DNA of 64,000 nt from Pseudopithomyces maydicus (lineage: Eukaryota; Ascomycota; Dothideomycetes; Pleosporales; Didymosphaeriaceae): positions 124,001 to 188,000 of the forward strand of contig JANTUC010000009.1 of assembly GCA_026873275.1 (NCBI GenBank), in the 5' to 3' direction. A program made the position numbers and the translations under genes. Below, piece after piece: positions 1 to 12,000 of the stretch. Within the stretch, counting starts at the first letter, position 1, and the number at the start of each line of letters is the position of its first letter. The notes beneath the pieces were generated by a model. That model was not told the DNA's origin, made no database searches, and saw only the letters and a program-made list of their open reading frames with translations.

Positions 1-2770
1 GATGAGCTGGGAGCTCCGCTTGTGTCTGGATCCCGGGGGATGTGATGCGGGTGGGCGAGGTGTTGTCGTCTTCGTCATCGTTGTCGGTACCAGGACTGTC
101 TTTAGCCTTGGCTTTTCCACTGCTCAGTTTTTCTCTTAATGAGTGCATTCTTCGACGCATCCCCGCACGCATCTCGTTGTTGTGCTTGCTACTACTCGCA
201 CCATCCATTTGCATGATATCTGGAGGATCACTACCATCGTCATCGCGATCGCTTTCATCAGAAAGCATGGCTTGAATATTACCCAGGTTACGCTTTCCAA
301 TTTTTCCGAATTCGATCCGGTGGAGATCGCTTTTCAGTCTCTTTACTGTGCGTGTTTTGTTCCAGAGTTGATAGTACTTTCCTCGCTTCGCTAGAAGCTC
401 GTCGTGCGTACCACGCTCTGCTATAGAACCGTTCTGGAGTACAATGATCTGATCGGCGTGCTGTACAGTCGAGAGTCGGTGAGCAATGATGAAGGTTGTG
501 CGATTTCTGCAGAGCCGTGCGAATGACTCTTGTATTTCCGATTCGATGACATTGTCGATGCTTGAAGTGGCCTCATCCAGCACAACAATTTTCGGATTGC
601 GCAGGAAAAGCTGAGCAATGGCCAACCGCTGTCGCTCGCCTCCAGAGAGTTTGACTCCTCGCTCACCAATGATTGTGTGGTAGCCCATTGGGAATCTCAT
701 AATCTGGTCGTGGATTGCGGCATCTCTGCATGCATCAACTACTTCCGCGTCGGTAGCGTCTAATCGCGCATAGCGCACATTCTCCATAACAGTATCGTTA
801 TTGAAGGTTGGCTCCTGGCGAACGATACCGACCGTATCTCGTAGACTCTCTTGCCTCACTCCCCGAATGTCTTGACCATCGATAAGGATGGAACCTTCGT
901 CAAGGTCATAAGCGCGGAAGAGCAACTTGTCACATGTTGTCGTCTTACCGCTGCCGGACTCTCCAACAAATGCAACGGTTGAGCCGGGAGCAATGGTAAA
1001 GTTGAGGTCTTTAATCACGGTACTCTTCCCGTCATAAGAGAAAGATACGTTTCGATACTCCACTGCACCTTCCCGATATACGAGATCACGGGCATTCTCA
1101 GCGTCGAGCACAGTAGGTTCCGTATGCATGAGCTGCCGCAAACGCTCAACGTCGACAAGAACTTGTACGACAGAGGTATAAAATGCTGCCAGTTTGAAGA
1201 GGGGATTCGTGAAGAAACTCCAGTAGAAGAGTAGAGCGACGAAATTGCCGACGGCATTCTCACCATGTGTCGTGAGGTGAGCAGTGCGAAGAAGAATCCC
1301 AAGGTAACCTATGCCTATCACCAGAGATTGGCAAGTCCGCATGGCCAAGTTGACATCATAATCGTATTTTGCTTGATCCAATTCCTGATAACCAAGAGAC
1401 TTTAGACGCTGGTGCTGATACTCGCGTCGGTTCAGGTAGAACGTAGCCATCCAATTTGCAATGGCTTCGTACAGGACATCACACTCGACTCGGGACGTCT
1501 CACGGTACCTTCGACGAGCTTCTGCACACAAGATGGTGCCTCTGTAGGTGACTGCTCCATAGATGACGTACGTAGAAGCGAGGATGAGTGCCACGTACAC
1601 ATCGAACAAATAAGTGATGTAAGCAAAGGCTGCCAATATATCCAGTGCCAGCGGGAGAGTGCTTTCGACAAAGTCATCCACGAACTGATTGAGGACTTGG
1701 CCCTGTCCAATCGCCGCGATGATTTCTCCAGTCTGCTTGTTCTCATGCCAAGCATACGACAGACCAGAGACATGCGAGGCAAGCGACAGTAATAATTCTT
1801 GGTAGCTCCCGAAGAACAGACGGATCGCCAGCCATTTCCTTGCGGGCTCGAGAAGGACGTCATAGGGGAGTTTGATAGCAAAGGTGTAGATGAGGATCTG
1901 GCGGAACAGTGTGCCGTCAGGGTGATTGTTGCTGATTGCCTGGACAATGTTACCGAGGAGTCGAGGCCCCATAAGTTGTGAGACGCGGCCGCCAATCATG
2001 AGGATGAGCATGGCCAGGAAGTAGAGCTGACGTCTCCGGCTCTGGATAGGAACGATGTATGGCAAGAGAAACCTGACTTCGAGCAGGTAGGCCCACCAAC
2101 CACCGCACTCCTCGACTTGCTTCTCTTGCTCCAATTCTATGGGGCTGCGGTCGTCTTCGTAGTCGTCGTGCTTGTCATCCCTCACAATGTCGCTTGAGCA
2201 ACAACCTACCGAACCCTCGCGCATGGAGCCCAGAAGCGGCTCCCGTTCAGCGTCTCTGGGCGGAGGTTTCGCGGTCCACACAAGAGTGTAGATGCAGAGG
2301 AATACAAGCAGGGCGACGCGTACGAGACCAATTGCCAATTGAATGAAATCATAAAGCTCCACGTGGGCCTGTCGGAACGATGATAGGGAGATGGCGGCGT
2401 CGAGCACCAGGGCGAGGGTCCATGTGATCAGGTTGGGCAGCCAGTATATCCGCCTAGCATCAGCTTGGATCAAGTAGATGACCAGCCACAGCAGGGCGCT
2501 GAGGGTGGTGTAGCAGACGGCGTCCTGTTGAGCAGCAGCGTCCGGGTCTCGTAGGGCGTGGGAAGCGCGGAGAAGGCCCTCAGAGAAGTGCAGCAGGCAC
2601 AGCACGGCAGCGCATCGTCTGGAGACTTTGCGTTGGAATGGCTTGAGGATGGTGCGTTTGGAGGGCGGGACGAAGCAGGCAGTCGCAATGGAGAGGGCAA
2701 TTGCACAGGCGGCAAGCACGAAGGGCGATGAGTAGCGGAGCGCACGGAGATGATCGCATGGGGCGGCCAT
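1..2770 (-). CDS. HMT1-type vacuolar ABC half-transporter (3' end outside window)
   Basis: One open frame runs from an ATG at 2770 past the left edge, about 923 codons with no intron seen. The N-terminus holds several hydrophobic helices (an extra membrane domain), then an acidic linker and the core ABC transmembrane domain. The nucleotide-binding domain follows, with Walker A (GESGSGKTTT), the signature LSGGERQRLA and Walker B (IVVLDEATSSID) followed by the H-loop (IIAHRLSTV). This order (extra N-terminal TMD, TMD, NBD) is that of fungal heavy-metal-tolerance transporters related to S. pombe Hmt1 and mitochondrial Atm1, which export thiol or metal conjugates into the vacuole. The visible tail is Ser/Asp-rich and low complexity. 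Substrate is inferred from family only. An Atm1-like mitochondrial role is less likely because of the extra N-terminal helices. Confidence 0.9.
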   Translation of the reverse strand, partial: MAAPCDHLRALRYSSPFVLAACAIALSIATACFVPPSKRTILKPFQRKVSRRCAAVLCLLHFSEGLLRASHALRDPDAAAQQDAVCYTTLSALLWLVIYLIQADARRIYWLPNLITWTLALVLDAAISLSSFRQAHVELYDFIQLAIGLVRVALLVFLCIYTLVWTAKPPPRDAEREPLLGSMREGSVGCCSSDIVRDDKHDDYEDDRSPIELEQEKQVEECGGWWAYLLEVRFLLPYIVPIQSRRRQLYFLAMLILMIGGRVSQLMGPRLLGNIVQAISNNHPDGTLFRQILIYTFAIKLPYDVLLEPARKWLAIRLFFGSYQELLLSLASHVSGLSYAWHENKQTGEIIAAIGQGQVLNQFVDDFVESTLPLALDILAAFAYITYLFDVYVALILASTYVIYGAVTYRGTILCAEARRRYRETSRVECDVLYEAIANWMATFYLNRREYQHQRLKSLGYQELDQAKYDYDVNLAMRTCQSLVIGIGYLGILLRTAHLTTHGENAVGNFVALLFYWSFFTNPLFKLAAFYTSVVQVLVDVERLRQLMHTEPTVLDAENARDLVYREGAVEYRNVSFSYDGKSTVIKDLNFTIAPGSTVAFVGESGSGKTTTCDKLLFRAYDLDEGSILIDGQDIRGVRQESLRDTVGIVRQEPTFNNDTVMENVRYARLDATDAEVVDACRDAAIHDQIMRFPMGYHTIIGERGVKLSGGERQRLAIAQLFLRNPKIVVLDEATSSIDNVIESEIQESFARLCRNRTTFIIAHRLSTVQHADQIIVLQNGSIAERGTHDELLAKRGKYYQLWNKTRTVKRLKSDLHRIEFGKIGKRNLGNIQAMLSDESDRDDDGSDPPDIMQMDGASSSKHNNEMRAGMRRRMHSLREKLSSGKAKAKDSPGTDNDDEDDNTSPTRITSPGIQTQAELPAH

Positions 2771-5417
2771 GCTTCTGGGACTGGCGGAACGCGTGGGACA
2801 GCTGGGGTCATGCCCGAGTCGGAATGGGGGTGGAGGGCAGGCGGGGGAGACGGAAGGAAATGCTAGGCAGGGCTGTCTGGAGCATTGCTGGCTTGTTGAG
2901 GGACAATGAGGCAAGAGAAACTACGCTCTTGGCACTGGGGGAAGGAAGCCGGTGGGAAGGCGTGGAGCATGGCCCATTCCGCGACGCAACGCAGCGCAAC
3001 TTGCACCCGGGGACGGCGAGCGAGGACAAGGCGCACTCGCCCAGGGCGGTGGTGCTGACGGTCAATGCCGAGGTGCCGTCTCGATTGAGCTTGCAGTGGT
3101 GGGCTTGGGCCAGGCGATCCGGGTTGCTGGCGAGGCGGGATGGTAGGTATATCAGGTACTGTACCTGTAGGCTGTAGTCGACACACACACGAACCCAGCG
3201 CGAATGGAATTTCTCCCGGGCGCACTAGCCGCGGGCCGGGGGCCGAGCCAGTCGAGAAACGTCGGTCGTGGGAGGCAATGCACGAGCTCGAACCGTCCCC
3301 ACGGCCGCCAACCGCCCTGGAAACGTCTTTTTCACGACGCCGTTGAATGCTTACCACCTCGCCGGGTGGGCCGGTGACGCGACCATTCGGCCCTTCACGC
3401 GCGCCGCCAGCCGGCGTGATCGGTCTGTTGCATGCTGGGCCGACGTTGACTGGGCGGTGAATGCGTCAATCACAAGACTCAGACTCGTATTACACCTGCA
3501 TCTGCGCCTAACTCCGAACGAGTATCGCAGCTTTGGTCCTCCAGTGTGCCGCCTAGCGTGGGATGCCTGTGTGATCTGATCTGCGAGCACCACCGCCGGC
3601 AAATGGCATCCTGAGCGCTGCCACACCCTGCTTACTTCATCCGTCGCCTACACACGTTAGCTTAGCATCCTTTCCGCGACTCGGGCCTGGGGCCCCCTGG
3701 GGTCGCAGGAACCGAGGTGCGGAGGAGAGCGTACTGTACATGCTGGCTGCCACCGAAACATCAACCGCCCTCCCATTACATAAGCATCTTTGCCCAGTGA
3801 TTGGCCAGCATGCTGACCACTGCTCTTCCTCGATCAACGTGGTGGCCAACGCCACGCTGTCTCCCTTCCAGGCCCCCGGAACAGCCGTCTCCCCACCCCC
3901 AGTCCTTTCCTTCGTGCTTTGAAGCTCTTCGTGGAGACGATTGATTACTCTTCCAAGGCATGAATCCACGCCACACCCCCATCAAGACGAATCACGGTTG
4001 AACATTTACCCATGTAAGAATACGCCTGATCACCCGGGCCGCGATATCATCCGTCATGGGAATCTCAGCCCAGTAATCTCCCGGTTGTCGTCACCAGGTA
4101 TCGATCAGACCCAATGGAACGGCACAGGGCCAGAATGCGATGCAGCATCCAAGATGCAGACGCCGAAACAGGGAAGCGTAGAACAACAGTGCCCAGCCTA
4201 TGAAAGCGAATCGAGCAGGGGAACATCTCGACCATCAATCGTGTGGCGGCGGGCACTCCCGCTCGGATTCTGGTTCCAGCCAATGGCGGTACTATAAGCT
4301 TCTCGAATCATCGACTGCATGTTAGTAAGGCATGCAGACCGAGACCATTTCGATTTCTTGTCCTGCTGTCCAAACCAATGCTCTCCTGGTAGAAATCCCA
4401 ACGTTGCTGACCATGGTTCCTGTAGGGCGCATCAGCATCAGGCCCGCGTTGAGTTTCTTTCTGTATGTCTTGACCTCTGGGCACACGAACACTGATTACT
4501 CGCATGGCCGAAACAGTAGAGGATCTCCCGAGCCCCCTGTAGCGCTTTGGCTATTACGTAGGCTCAGTAATGATAGTCCGGCCACGTAGCTGACTCCACT
4601 GTCTGGGAAGGCACGATTGGGTGTTTCGGCAGGTACTAAACCGAGGAGATATTAAAGCAGATGGAGAGGATTTCATTGATTCTTTCTCCAGGACTTTGAC
4701 ACTGAAGTGGAGGGAGACGTGAGTTACTATCCCGCTTTTCCACTGGTCCTAGGTATACGCTTAGGGCTGATATTGATACACATGTAGCACAAGGCACCCA
4801 ACACATCCCTGCAACAAAAGGAAAGAAAAGTTCGAACTGGCGGCCTAAAAAAGAATTACCCTATCGCAGATCTTGCTTACATCAGATATGCATACATAAC
4901 ATCAGGGTTAATATGCATAGCTGGAGTCCACCTGCCATCGGGGAGCGAAACCCTTACCCAGAAAAAAAACGCAGGCCAATCAGCCCACAACGCACCTCAA
5001 CACATCACCACCTCTAACCACAGCAGACCTGATTCATGACTCACCGGAGTATATCACACAAAAAATAACTTTTGAACACAGCTTACATGCTGTTTTACTT
5101 ACCGGAGAACATCACACAAATCACAACAAGCAACAAACAACACCCAAAAATAGTGAGACCAAATTCTATTCCTACATCGCGCCCGCGCGACATTGTTCCT
5201 CCTCTTTCTAAACACACCAGGTACACCAGGTACTTACTTACCCACTCACCTCACTCGCGCCCGCACGAGCTAACTCACCTTTCCTCCAAACTTCCACTCT
5301 TCGTACTTACCACCCATACTTACCCCCATACATACTTACCACCCACCCATACTCACCACCCACCCATACTCACCACCCACCCATACTCACCACCCACCCA
5401 TACTCACCACCCATACC
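2771..5417. other. Intergenic, no gene recognised
   Basis: This 2.6-kb stretch lies upstream of the ABC transporter and beyond the 3' end of the hypothetical gene at 5418. Open frames here are short, overlapping and compositionally random. The left part is GC-rich and the right part (4600-5400) is more A/C-rich. It contains the 17-bp repeat listed separately. I see no tRNA, rRNA or conserved coding segment. Confidence 0.6.
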
Positions 5418-5430
5418 TTACTCACCACTC
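5334..5430. repeat. 17-bp tandem repeat
   Basis: About four head-to-tail copies of a 17-base unit (ACTCACCACCCACCCAT) start at 5351, 5368, 5385 and 5402. They are flanked by looser ACCCATACTTACC variants. The array lies just beyond the 3' end of the minus-strand gene that stops at 5418. Confidence 0.85.
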
Positions 5431-6167
5431 CTCCTCTTCCCCCCCACAAAAGCACTCCCCCCACAAATCGCACAGCCCCCGCCATCCACCCCCCTCATCT
5501 CCGCCTCAAACTCCCGCACCACATCCTCCCCCGCAAACTCCCTGATCTCAGCCGGCAACCTGACGGTCCAGGTCTCAGCCGCCTCAACCTCGGGCTCAGC
5601 TTCAGCTTCCTGCATCAGGACACCCCACGGGTTCGTCACGAAGCTATCGGCGTCCTCCTCTTCCCCCTCGGAAGAAGAGGAGGAGGAGGTGAGGGAGAAG
5701 AAGGAGGAAGGGAGGGACCAGTCGTCACCCTGGGCCTGAGTAAACCCCTGGATCTGTAGCTGGCCCAGCGCCTGATCGAGCTCGATGTCGAAATCCCGGT
5801 CCTGATCCTCATCCTGGTCCTGCCCCTGCTTAACCGCCTTGTCGACCGTCCTCGCGGCCCACGCCACCATCTGCGCGAGCATCTCCCAGTCGGGAGCGTG
5901 CCCCGATGCGGCGAGGGTGGAGGAGGTGAGGGCGAGGGCGCGCTGGGCGAGGAGGGTGGTGGGTGTGGGGTTGGCGTTGGCGTTGGCGGGGGAGTAGGCT
6001 GGGGGGGTGGGAGGGGTGGTAGGTGAGGAGCGGGAGGAGGTGGTGGTGCTTGAGGGGGTCTGGGAGGAGTGCGAGTTTAGGATTGTGGAGAGGGAGGTGA
6101 GGGTGTTGAGCATGAGGGGGAGGGGGTTGGGGAAGGGGGTGAAGGGGGTTTCGGTTGGGGAGGACAT
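5418..6167 (-). CDS. Hypothetical acidic, low-complexity protein
   Basis: A 249-residue frame starts at ATG 6167 (MSSPTETPF). The frame stays open upstream, but that part is His/Thr/Pro-rich and has no typical start context, so the internal ATG is preferred. The N-terminal third is Ser/Thr/Pro-rich. The centre (about residues 75-115) could form helices. The second half has acidic and Ser-rich runs. The C-terminus carries a short CAICGG motif (a possible CxxC) before a basic end. I recognise no domain and suggest no function. Codon composition and the even, long frame support a real gene, but it could be a low-complexity artefact. Confidence 0.5.
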   Translation of the reverse strand: MSSPTETPFTPFPNPLPLMLNTLTSLSTILNSHSSQTPSSTTTSSRSSPTTPPTPPAYSPANANANPTPTTLLAQRALALTSSTLAASGHAPDWEMLAQMVAWAARTVDKAVKQGQDQDEDQDRDFDIELDQALGQLQIQGFTQAQGDDWSLPSSFFSLTSSSSSSEGEEEDADSFVTNPWGVLMQEAEAEPEVEAAETWTVRLPAEIREFAGEDVVREFEAEMRGVDGGGCAICGGSAFVGGKRRSGE

Positions 6168-6382
6168 TTTGGTGGGGATGGTGATGTTGGGGGATGGATT
6201 GGGTTTGGTGGTTGGGATGTGGATGTTGAGAAGGTGTGGATGATGGTGATGGTGTAGGAGCGTGGTTGTTCTGGTGAACTGGTGAACTGGTGAATTGGTT
6301 TGGTCTGGGTGTTTCGAAGAGCAGGAATTTGCATATTTATATGTATTGAGAGTCGATATGTACACAATCATGGTAACCCCTT

Positions 6383-8179
6383 CTACCGCATCGCTCCATT
6401 GTATGTGTCGTCGCAGACAATGTGTTCGTCGTCGCAGACAATAACCAGCATTGTAGCTCCGCCATTTCTATTCCCACTCTTTGTCCCCTGTCCAAAAACA
6501 AACCCTTCGATCCTCTTACACAATGCTCCCCCTCCAACCTTCAGCACCATACTCCCACTCCCCGGCTTACTAACCACCACCGCCTCCTCCAGCCTCTCCG
6601 CTGTAATATCCGGAAACCTCTTCCGATAATACTTCTCCTCCCACGCCCTCTTCACCGCCTTCACCTTATTCTTCGGCACAAGATGCACGCTGCACCCGCC
6701 CCACCCGGCGCCCGTCAACCTGCTCCCGGCGGCGCCCGCCTCGCGCGCCAACTCGCACAGCTCGTCCAGCTCGGGACAGCTGCAGTCGTAGATGTCGCGG
6801 CAGGAGGTCTGCGTCTCGTTCATGAGGGCGCCGAGTTCGGCGATGAGGTCCGTGCCGGAGGACGGCGGCGAGGAAAGGAGGTGCCGGAATTTGATGACGC
6901 GGAGGGCTTCGGTGAAGACGTGCAGGGCGCGCTGGCGGAGCATGAATCGCTCGGCACGCACGGGGAACTTGGACATGTAGCGCGCGTTGAGGTCGGCTTC
7001 GGAGACGCCTATGAGGGCGCAGATGTCGGCTCTGGAGTAGCCTTCTTCCTGGGGGAGGTAGTCGCCTGCGAGCTGGACGAGCTTGGTGAGCTGGTCTTCG
7101 AACTCGGCGACGGAGGTCTTGGAGTTATCTGAGACGCCTTGTTTCTCTTCGAAGTAGGTGTCGTGGAAGCCGCGGAGGCTGACGCCGAGGGGGAGGAGTC
7201 TTGGGGGAGTTCTTTCTTTAGGCCAAAGACTTTGGCGAGGAAGACAGCGGCGAGAGTGCATTCTACCACACGGAGGTTGTAGCATACTGGGGCAGTTACG
7301 TGCTTATCTGCGGCGACGAAGCTCTGGGCGGTGACGAAGGTCATTTCAGGGTCTGTATGGGGGAATTCAATGGTCGTGTAGTCGAGGGTTGGTTTGAAGG
7401 TAACGTAAAGGGCGGATCCGCGTAGGGAGAAGACTGACGCAGCCTGGTCCATACTGGGCAGAAGTCAGCATCTCGAGCATAGCCAGGTGATGTTCACAGT
7501 ACTCACCCGCCAGAGTTGACGCCCACCGCCCGCTCCGACACGATTGCCAGTTCGCAAAGCTCGGTCTTGTCGACCTTTGTCTCCCCATTCGCCGTCAACA
7601 CCGCCAACGCACTGGTGCACGTAAACGACGCCGAGCTCGACAAGCCCCCACCGCTCGGAACAGTCCCCTCGCACATGATATCCATACCAACGGACACGAA
7701 CCGCTTCCCCTGCTTCTTCGACAGCAACTCCGTCACCCCCTTCAACCCCGACTTGAAGTAATTCGTCCACTCATGCTCCGACGCATCGATCGCGATATCC
7801 CCCTCCGCCGGAATCTCAAACTCGCGCGACGGGAATTTCTCCTCCTGCACATTCGCAATGCGCACGCGGGGCTTCTCGCCTCCCGGCCGTATGGCAACCG
7901 CCATGACGAAGTCCGCCGTGATGGCCATGGGAAGGACCTCGTACAGGGAATAGTCGATGTGCTGGACTGCGTTAGCGGGACGACTGCGAAGACTCGTGTC
8001 TTGGATGTAGATACCTCGCCGATGATGTTGACGCGGCCCGGACTCCGAGCTACGAATTCCGCCTGCGTTCCGTATGTCGATTGGAACTTTGCTAGTATCC
8101 TTTCCCATCGCTTGGTTTGTGTGGGGAGCGCATCTTCGGGGTAGATGTCTCGCAGTGATGTGGCGGTGGGAACTTCCAT
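6383..8179 (-). CDS. Galactokinase (frameshifted in this sequence)
   Basis: GHMP-family galactokinase, which phosphorylates galactose to galactose-1-phosphate at the entry of the Leloir pathway in the cytosol. Exons are 8015-8179, 7507-7961 and 6383-7453, with two 53-bp introns (7962-8014 and 7454-7506). Visible signatures are the galactose motif GRVNIIGE then HIDY across intron 1, the ATP-binding GGGLSSSASF, GVNSGG then MDQAAS across intron 2, and the C-terminal GSRLTGAGWGGCSVHL. The frame breaks at a G5 run (7189-7193); both sides are conserved galactokinase, so one base seems missing. As printed, the protein ends at 6383 with about 50 extra residues beyond the usual end. A second short run (6528-6532) would explain that, giving a natural stop at 6516 and about 519 residues, the usual fungal length. 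Confidence 0.93.
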
Positions 8180-9063
8180 TGTGACGTCGATGCAGACCTA
8201 GGACACCGTCGTTTCCGCCGGATGAGATATATATGTATATGTATATATATCCTTCGTATGTACCGAAGCAAGCAACAGCGCCGTATCCAACAATGCTTCT
8301 AGATGCACAGCTTCAGAATGACAGGTCCGATGTGAAAGTGCAGCTGACGCGGGCACGCAACGAGTCAACCAAATGCGCCACCAGGGAGGAAAATCCTTTA
8401 TCAAACTTGGCAAAAACGGTTGCCAACAATCAGGATATATAGACGGAGGATCTATGCACGTAGCACGCGGCTCAGAGTGCAAAATAGCGGGGAGCTAAGG
8501 TGGGGTGAGGAGCTTTCCTGATTAGGTAACGGATCCGGACGTTTCGGGCGGAAAGGCGCGCGGGCGTGGATACACTAAATGGACTAGGCTGGCGTCCTCC
8601 GCAGAGAGACGGGTGGGTGGGAGGACGGACGGACGGGTTGGATTGTTATGATGTGAGGGTGCTACATGGAAGACGATGAAGAGTAGAGAGAGATAGGAGG
8701 TTCTGGTGTCTTCAAGGTCAAGGCAAAAGACACACAGAGGAGGGCCTCGATAACATACCACGCCCGCAGCTCGACATCACCGGCAGAACAGCTGTACTGG
8801 AAGGGAAATTAAAAAATACTACAAGTCATGCTGCTAACCTTGGAATCGTAACACCACCGTGACCCTTCCTATCGAATCGTCCGACCATACATCTACACCC
8901 CAACACCAAACATGCTCAATCGAGAGAAACCAAAAACCGATACATAACAATTTCATCACGCGTTCCTCGGGTATCGCTTTATACTCGTCGCCTGCATGGA
9001 TGGTGACACATGCTCACCCTCCTTCCCACCACGCCTGGCAAGGAAGCCAACTTGGGCTCACGT
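8180..9063. other. Intergenic; galactokinase promoter side
   Basis: This 0.9-kb region lies between the galactokinase start and the 3' end of the F-BAR gene. It has an alternating AT run at about 8226-8251 (ATATATATGTATATGTATATATAT), 45-70 bp upstream of the galactokinase ATG, which may serve as its TATA region. No coding segment is recognised. Confidence 0.55.
8226..8251 (-). promoter_or_regulatory. TATA-rich tract upstream of galactokinase
   Basis: A 26-bp alternating A/T stretch sits about 50-70 bp upstream of the galactokinase ATG (8179, minus strand). Its position suits a core-promoter TATA element, but this is inferred from composition only. Confidence 0.35.
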
Positions 9064-12000
9064 CTAGCAGTTTTGGAGATAGTTCGAGGGCACGAGACCT
9101 CTCCGGCCGTCTTTACCCACGACCTCTGCCTCCCACCAGCCGTCGTCTTGGAGGCGGAGGACGGCGAGAATGTCGCCCTTTGCGAAGGTGAGTTCTTCGG
9201 GGATTTGTGCGGCATACAGGTACATGGCTCGCGCTGTGCAGCATTACATTAGCACATGGACTTCAAACTGTTTTGTAGAAAAAAGGGGGAGAAACAGGGA
9301 GAAGGGGGGAGGTGAAAAGGGGAAATTAAAACTTACAATAGTGAAGAATCATACGGCCATCTCGCGTATACTGTCTCGGCTCTGCCACAGACTTACTCCT
9401 CACCCGACTACTCATCTGGCTCGGACTATGCCGCAATGGTTCCGATGCTCCACCGGCATAGTACGAGCTCTGCGGTCGCTGACTGCTAGTCGTATTCGTC
9501 CTCCCACGCATGCTCCCGCCGTAAACGCTCCCCCCGTAAACACTACCCTCGCCACGCTCTGAGCCAGGACCCGGCGCGAGCTGCACCGCCATCGCATTCG
9601 CCATGTCGCTTCCCCGAGAGCTGGACGGACGGTCATAGCTCTGGCGGAACTGTGGCTGGGGGCTCACAGCGCGGGAGCTAGGCGCGGCGCGAGATTGGGG
9701 TCTGGGATTCGCGAAGGCGGGTTGTGGTGAGGACTGTGCGGGCGCGGCGCGGGATTGTGGCCTGGGGCTTGCGTATGCGGGCTTGGGAGAGGCTTGTGCG
9801 GGTGAGGGTGCGGCACGAGACCCGGGGCGGCTCTGAGACTGGCTTTGTGCGAATGCTGGTTGTGGAGGCTGCGGAGATGCTGCGCGAGGCATGGCGGGGG
9901 AGGCACCGCCTTGTCGTGAGTACGAGCCACGTCCTGTTGGCATCCCATATGGGTTTGGAGGTTGAGATTGAGACGCCGTTTGCGCACGAGGTCGGCCAGC
10001 AGCATATGGATTAGGCGATGTTGCGCGGAAAGCGCCTGGAGATGCTGGCGGTTGTTGCTGCGGCGGCTTTTGCTGCGGTGGCTTTTGCTGCGGTGGCTTT
10101 TGCTGCGGTGGCTGTTGCTGCGGTGGCTGTTGCTGTGGTGGTTGTTGTTGTTGTTGTGGCGGTTGTTGCTGTGGCGGTTGTTGCTGTGGTGGCTGTTGCT
10201 GTGGTGGCTGTTGCCGCGGTGGCTGTTGCCGCGGTGGTTGTTTCTGCTGTTGTGGTTGCTGCTGCTGGGTACGGATTACACTTGGTTGTGCTCGAGGTTT
10301 TGCTTGTGGTTGTGGTTGTGGTTTTGGTTGCGGTTGTGGACTCGGGGCGCGAGGTGCAGGCGCAGGCGAGACAGAACGAGGAGCCTCTTGGACAACGGAG
10401 CCGCGGGTAGGAGGACGAGACGAGGTGCTGGTGTTGAATACAGAGGCCTTCTGTTGGACATACATCTCTGTTGTCTTCTGCATTTGCCGGGCTGTATGAG
10501 CAGGCTTAGGAGCGCCGAGACGGGACATTGGTGGCGCTTCGTAGGACGGTGGAGGAGTTCCACGTTTAGCGGCAACCTGGTTGACATTGGCCAACGGTGT
10601 AGGTGCTCCCCCGGAAGATTAGCCCCGATGGCAGGGGTTGCGGGGGTTGTGGTGTTGCCAATCCGTGATAGCGATCTGCAGAGACACGAAGTGATGTTTG
10701 CTTGGTGACCCCCTTGAGCTCTGCCAGGGCCTGTGCAATGGGATCCATTTCCTCTTGTGGTTCGGATGATTGCTGTTCCTTCTTCTTATCCGGAGATGCG
10801 ACATCGAAAACATTGTTTCCAATATTGAGCTGGAAGTTTGCCCTAGGGTCGACAGGTTCTGGACTTGGTGTGGGGGCAGCTTTCAATGCATTACCTCGGC
10901 TCCCACCGTACGGCCTTGTAGGACTGACGTTCTCGCTATTCGATGATCTGGACGCCGGACCCCAAGTATTTCGATTACTGGGCGCGATTGATGGTGGAGG
11001 CTGAACATCGGGCTTGCTCTTTCTCCGCGCAAACGGACTCTTCTGGAAGAAACCCTTCTTCTGTTGAACCGTCATCTCCTCAGGGGCTTGCGGTTGGGGT
11101 GACATGGACATGGGCTTTCCAGGAGATGCAGATCCACTAGGAGGCTCAATGCTAGAGAACGATGTAGGGTTGGAGTAGTCACTCTGAGAGTCCCTACTGG
11201 CAGGGCGAACAGGGCTGGGGAGGGGCTGCTCGAAAGATGGTGCAACACCCGAGGATGGCGCAACACGGCAGAATTGAGTCATGCCATCTTGTGGGTGTTC
11301 GTTATGCGGTACCCGGCTCTGCTGATACTGTTGGTGCGCTTGCTGCTGGGCTTGAATCAACCGGGGATCCGGCTGCGGTGCTCGATTGGAATGTGTAGAA
11401 TGATGGGAAGCTCTGGATGTCGCCGCTGGCCGAGCAGAGCGTTGCTGTTGTTGCGGTAACAAATCAATCTCATCCTGTGGTATAGGCGTGATATCTTTCC
11501 CAAGCAATTCGCGCACCAGCGGATTGTTCGGATCGTGATGTGATTCGAAGGTTGACGGCTGGGGCGAGGACGCTCGGTAGGCTGGGTTCATAGTCCTTGC
11601 GAATTGCGCCACGGAGAAATTCTCATCCTCTGACGTCTGGGATGCTGTATCGGCATCCCCTCGAGCGAAGTTGATGAACTTCGGAGGATCGGGTATCTCT
11701 TGACCTGTCCCACTATCCTTGATGAAACCTGTGATGTCTTTCTCAACATCGCAGTCTTCCAATGATAATCGTATTTTCTCGCATGCAGCATCATCGCTAA
11801 CGCATACAGTAGAAGCAATGTTGGCAAAATTCCAAAGGCTGCTCTTCGTGTAGTCGATACGCTCCTCTTCGAGATCTTGGAATTTCTGCATCGGTTAGTC
11901 CTGGCTGCTTGGCTTGCTTTGTTGAGAACTACTCACGTCACATGCTGCCTTCCAATCCCTGTTCCAACGACCGGTCGTCTCTTCGAGAATCTTGACAGCA

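Noticed and set aside
2863..3579. Arg/Pro-rich frames upstream of the ABC transporter
   Set aside because: GC-rich random frames on both strands without recognisable content.
5072..5545. 157-codon His/Pro/Thr-rich frame
   Set aside because: It is made by the 17-bp repeat and overlaps the 3' end of the minus-strand gene.
10560..10680. Short intron to explain the F-BAR frame change
   Set aside because: A CTAAT branch-like site and an AG exist, but no GT or GC donor within a usable distance.
9962..10708. Leu/Trp-rich and Val/Ala-rich plus-strand frames
   Set aside because: They are shadows of the QPP-coding minisatellite of the F-BAR gene on the minus strand.
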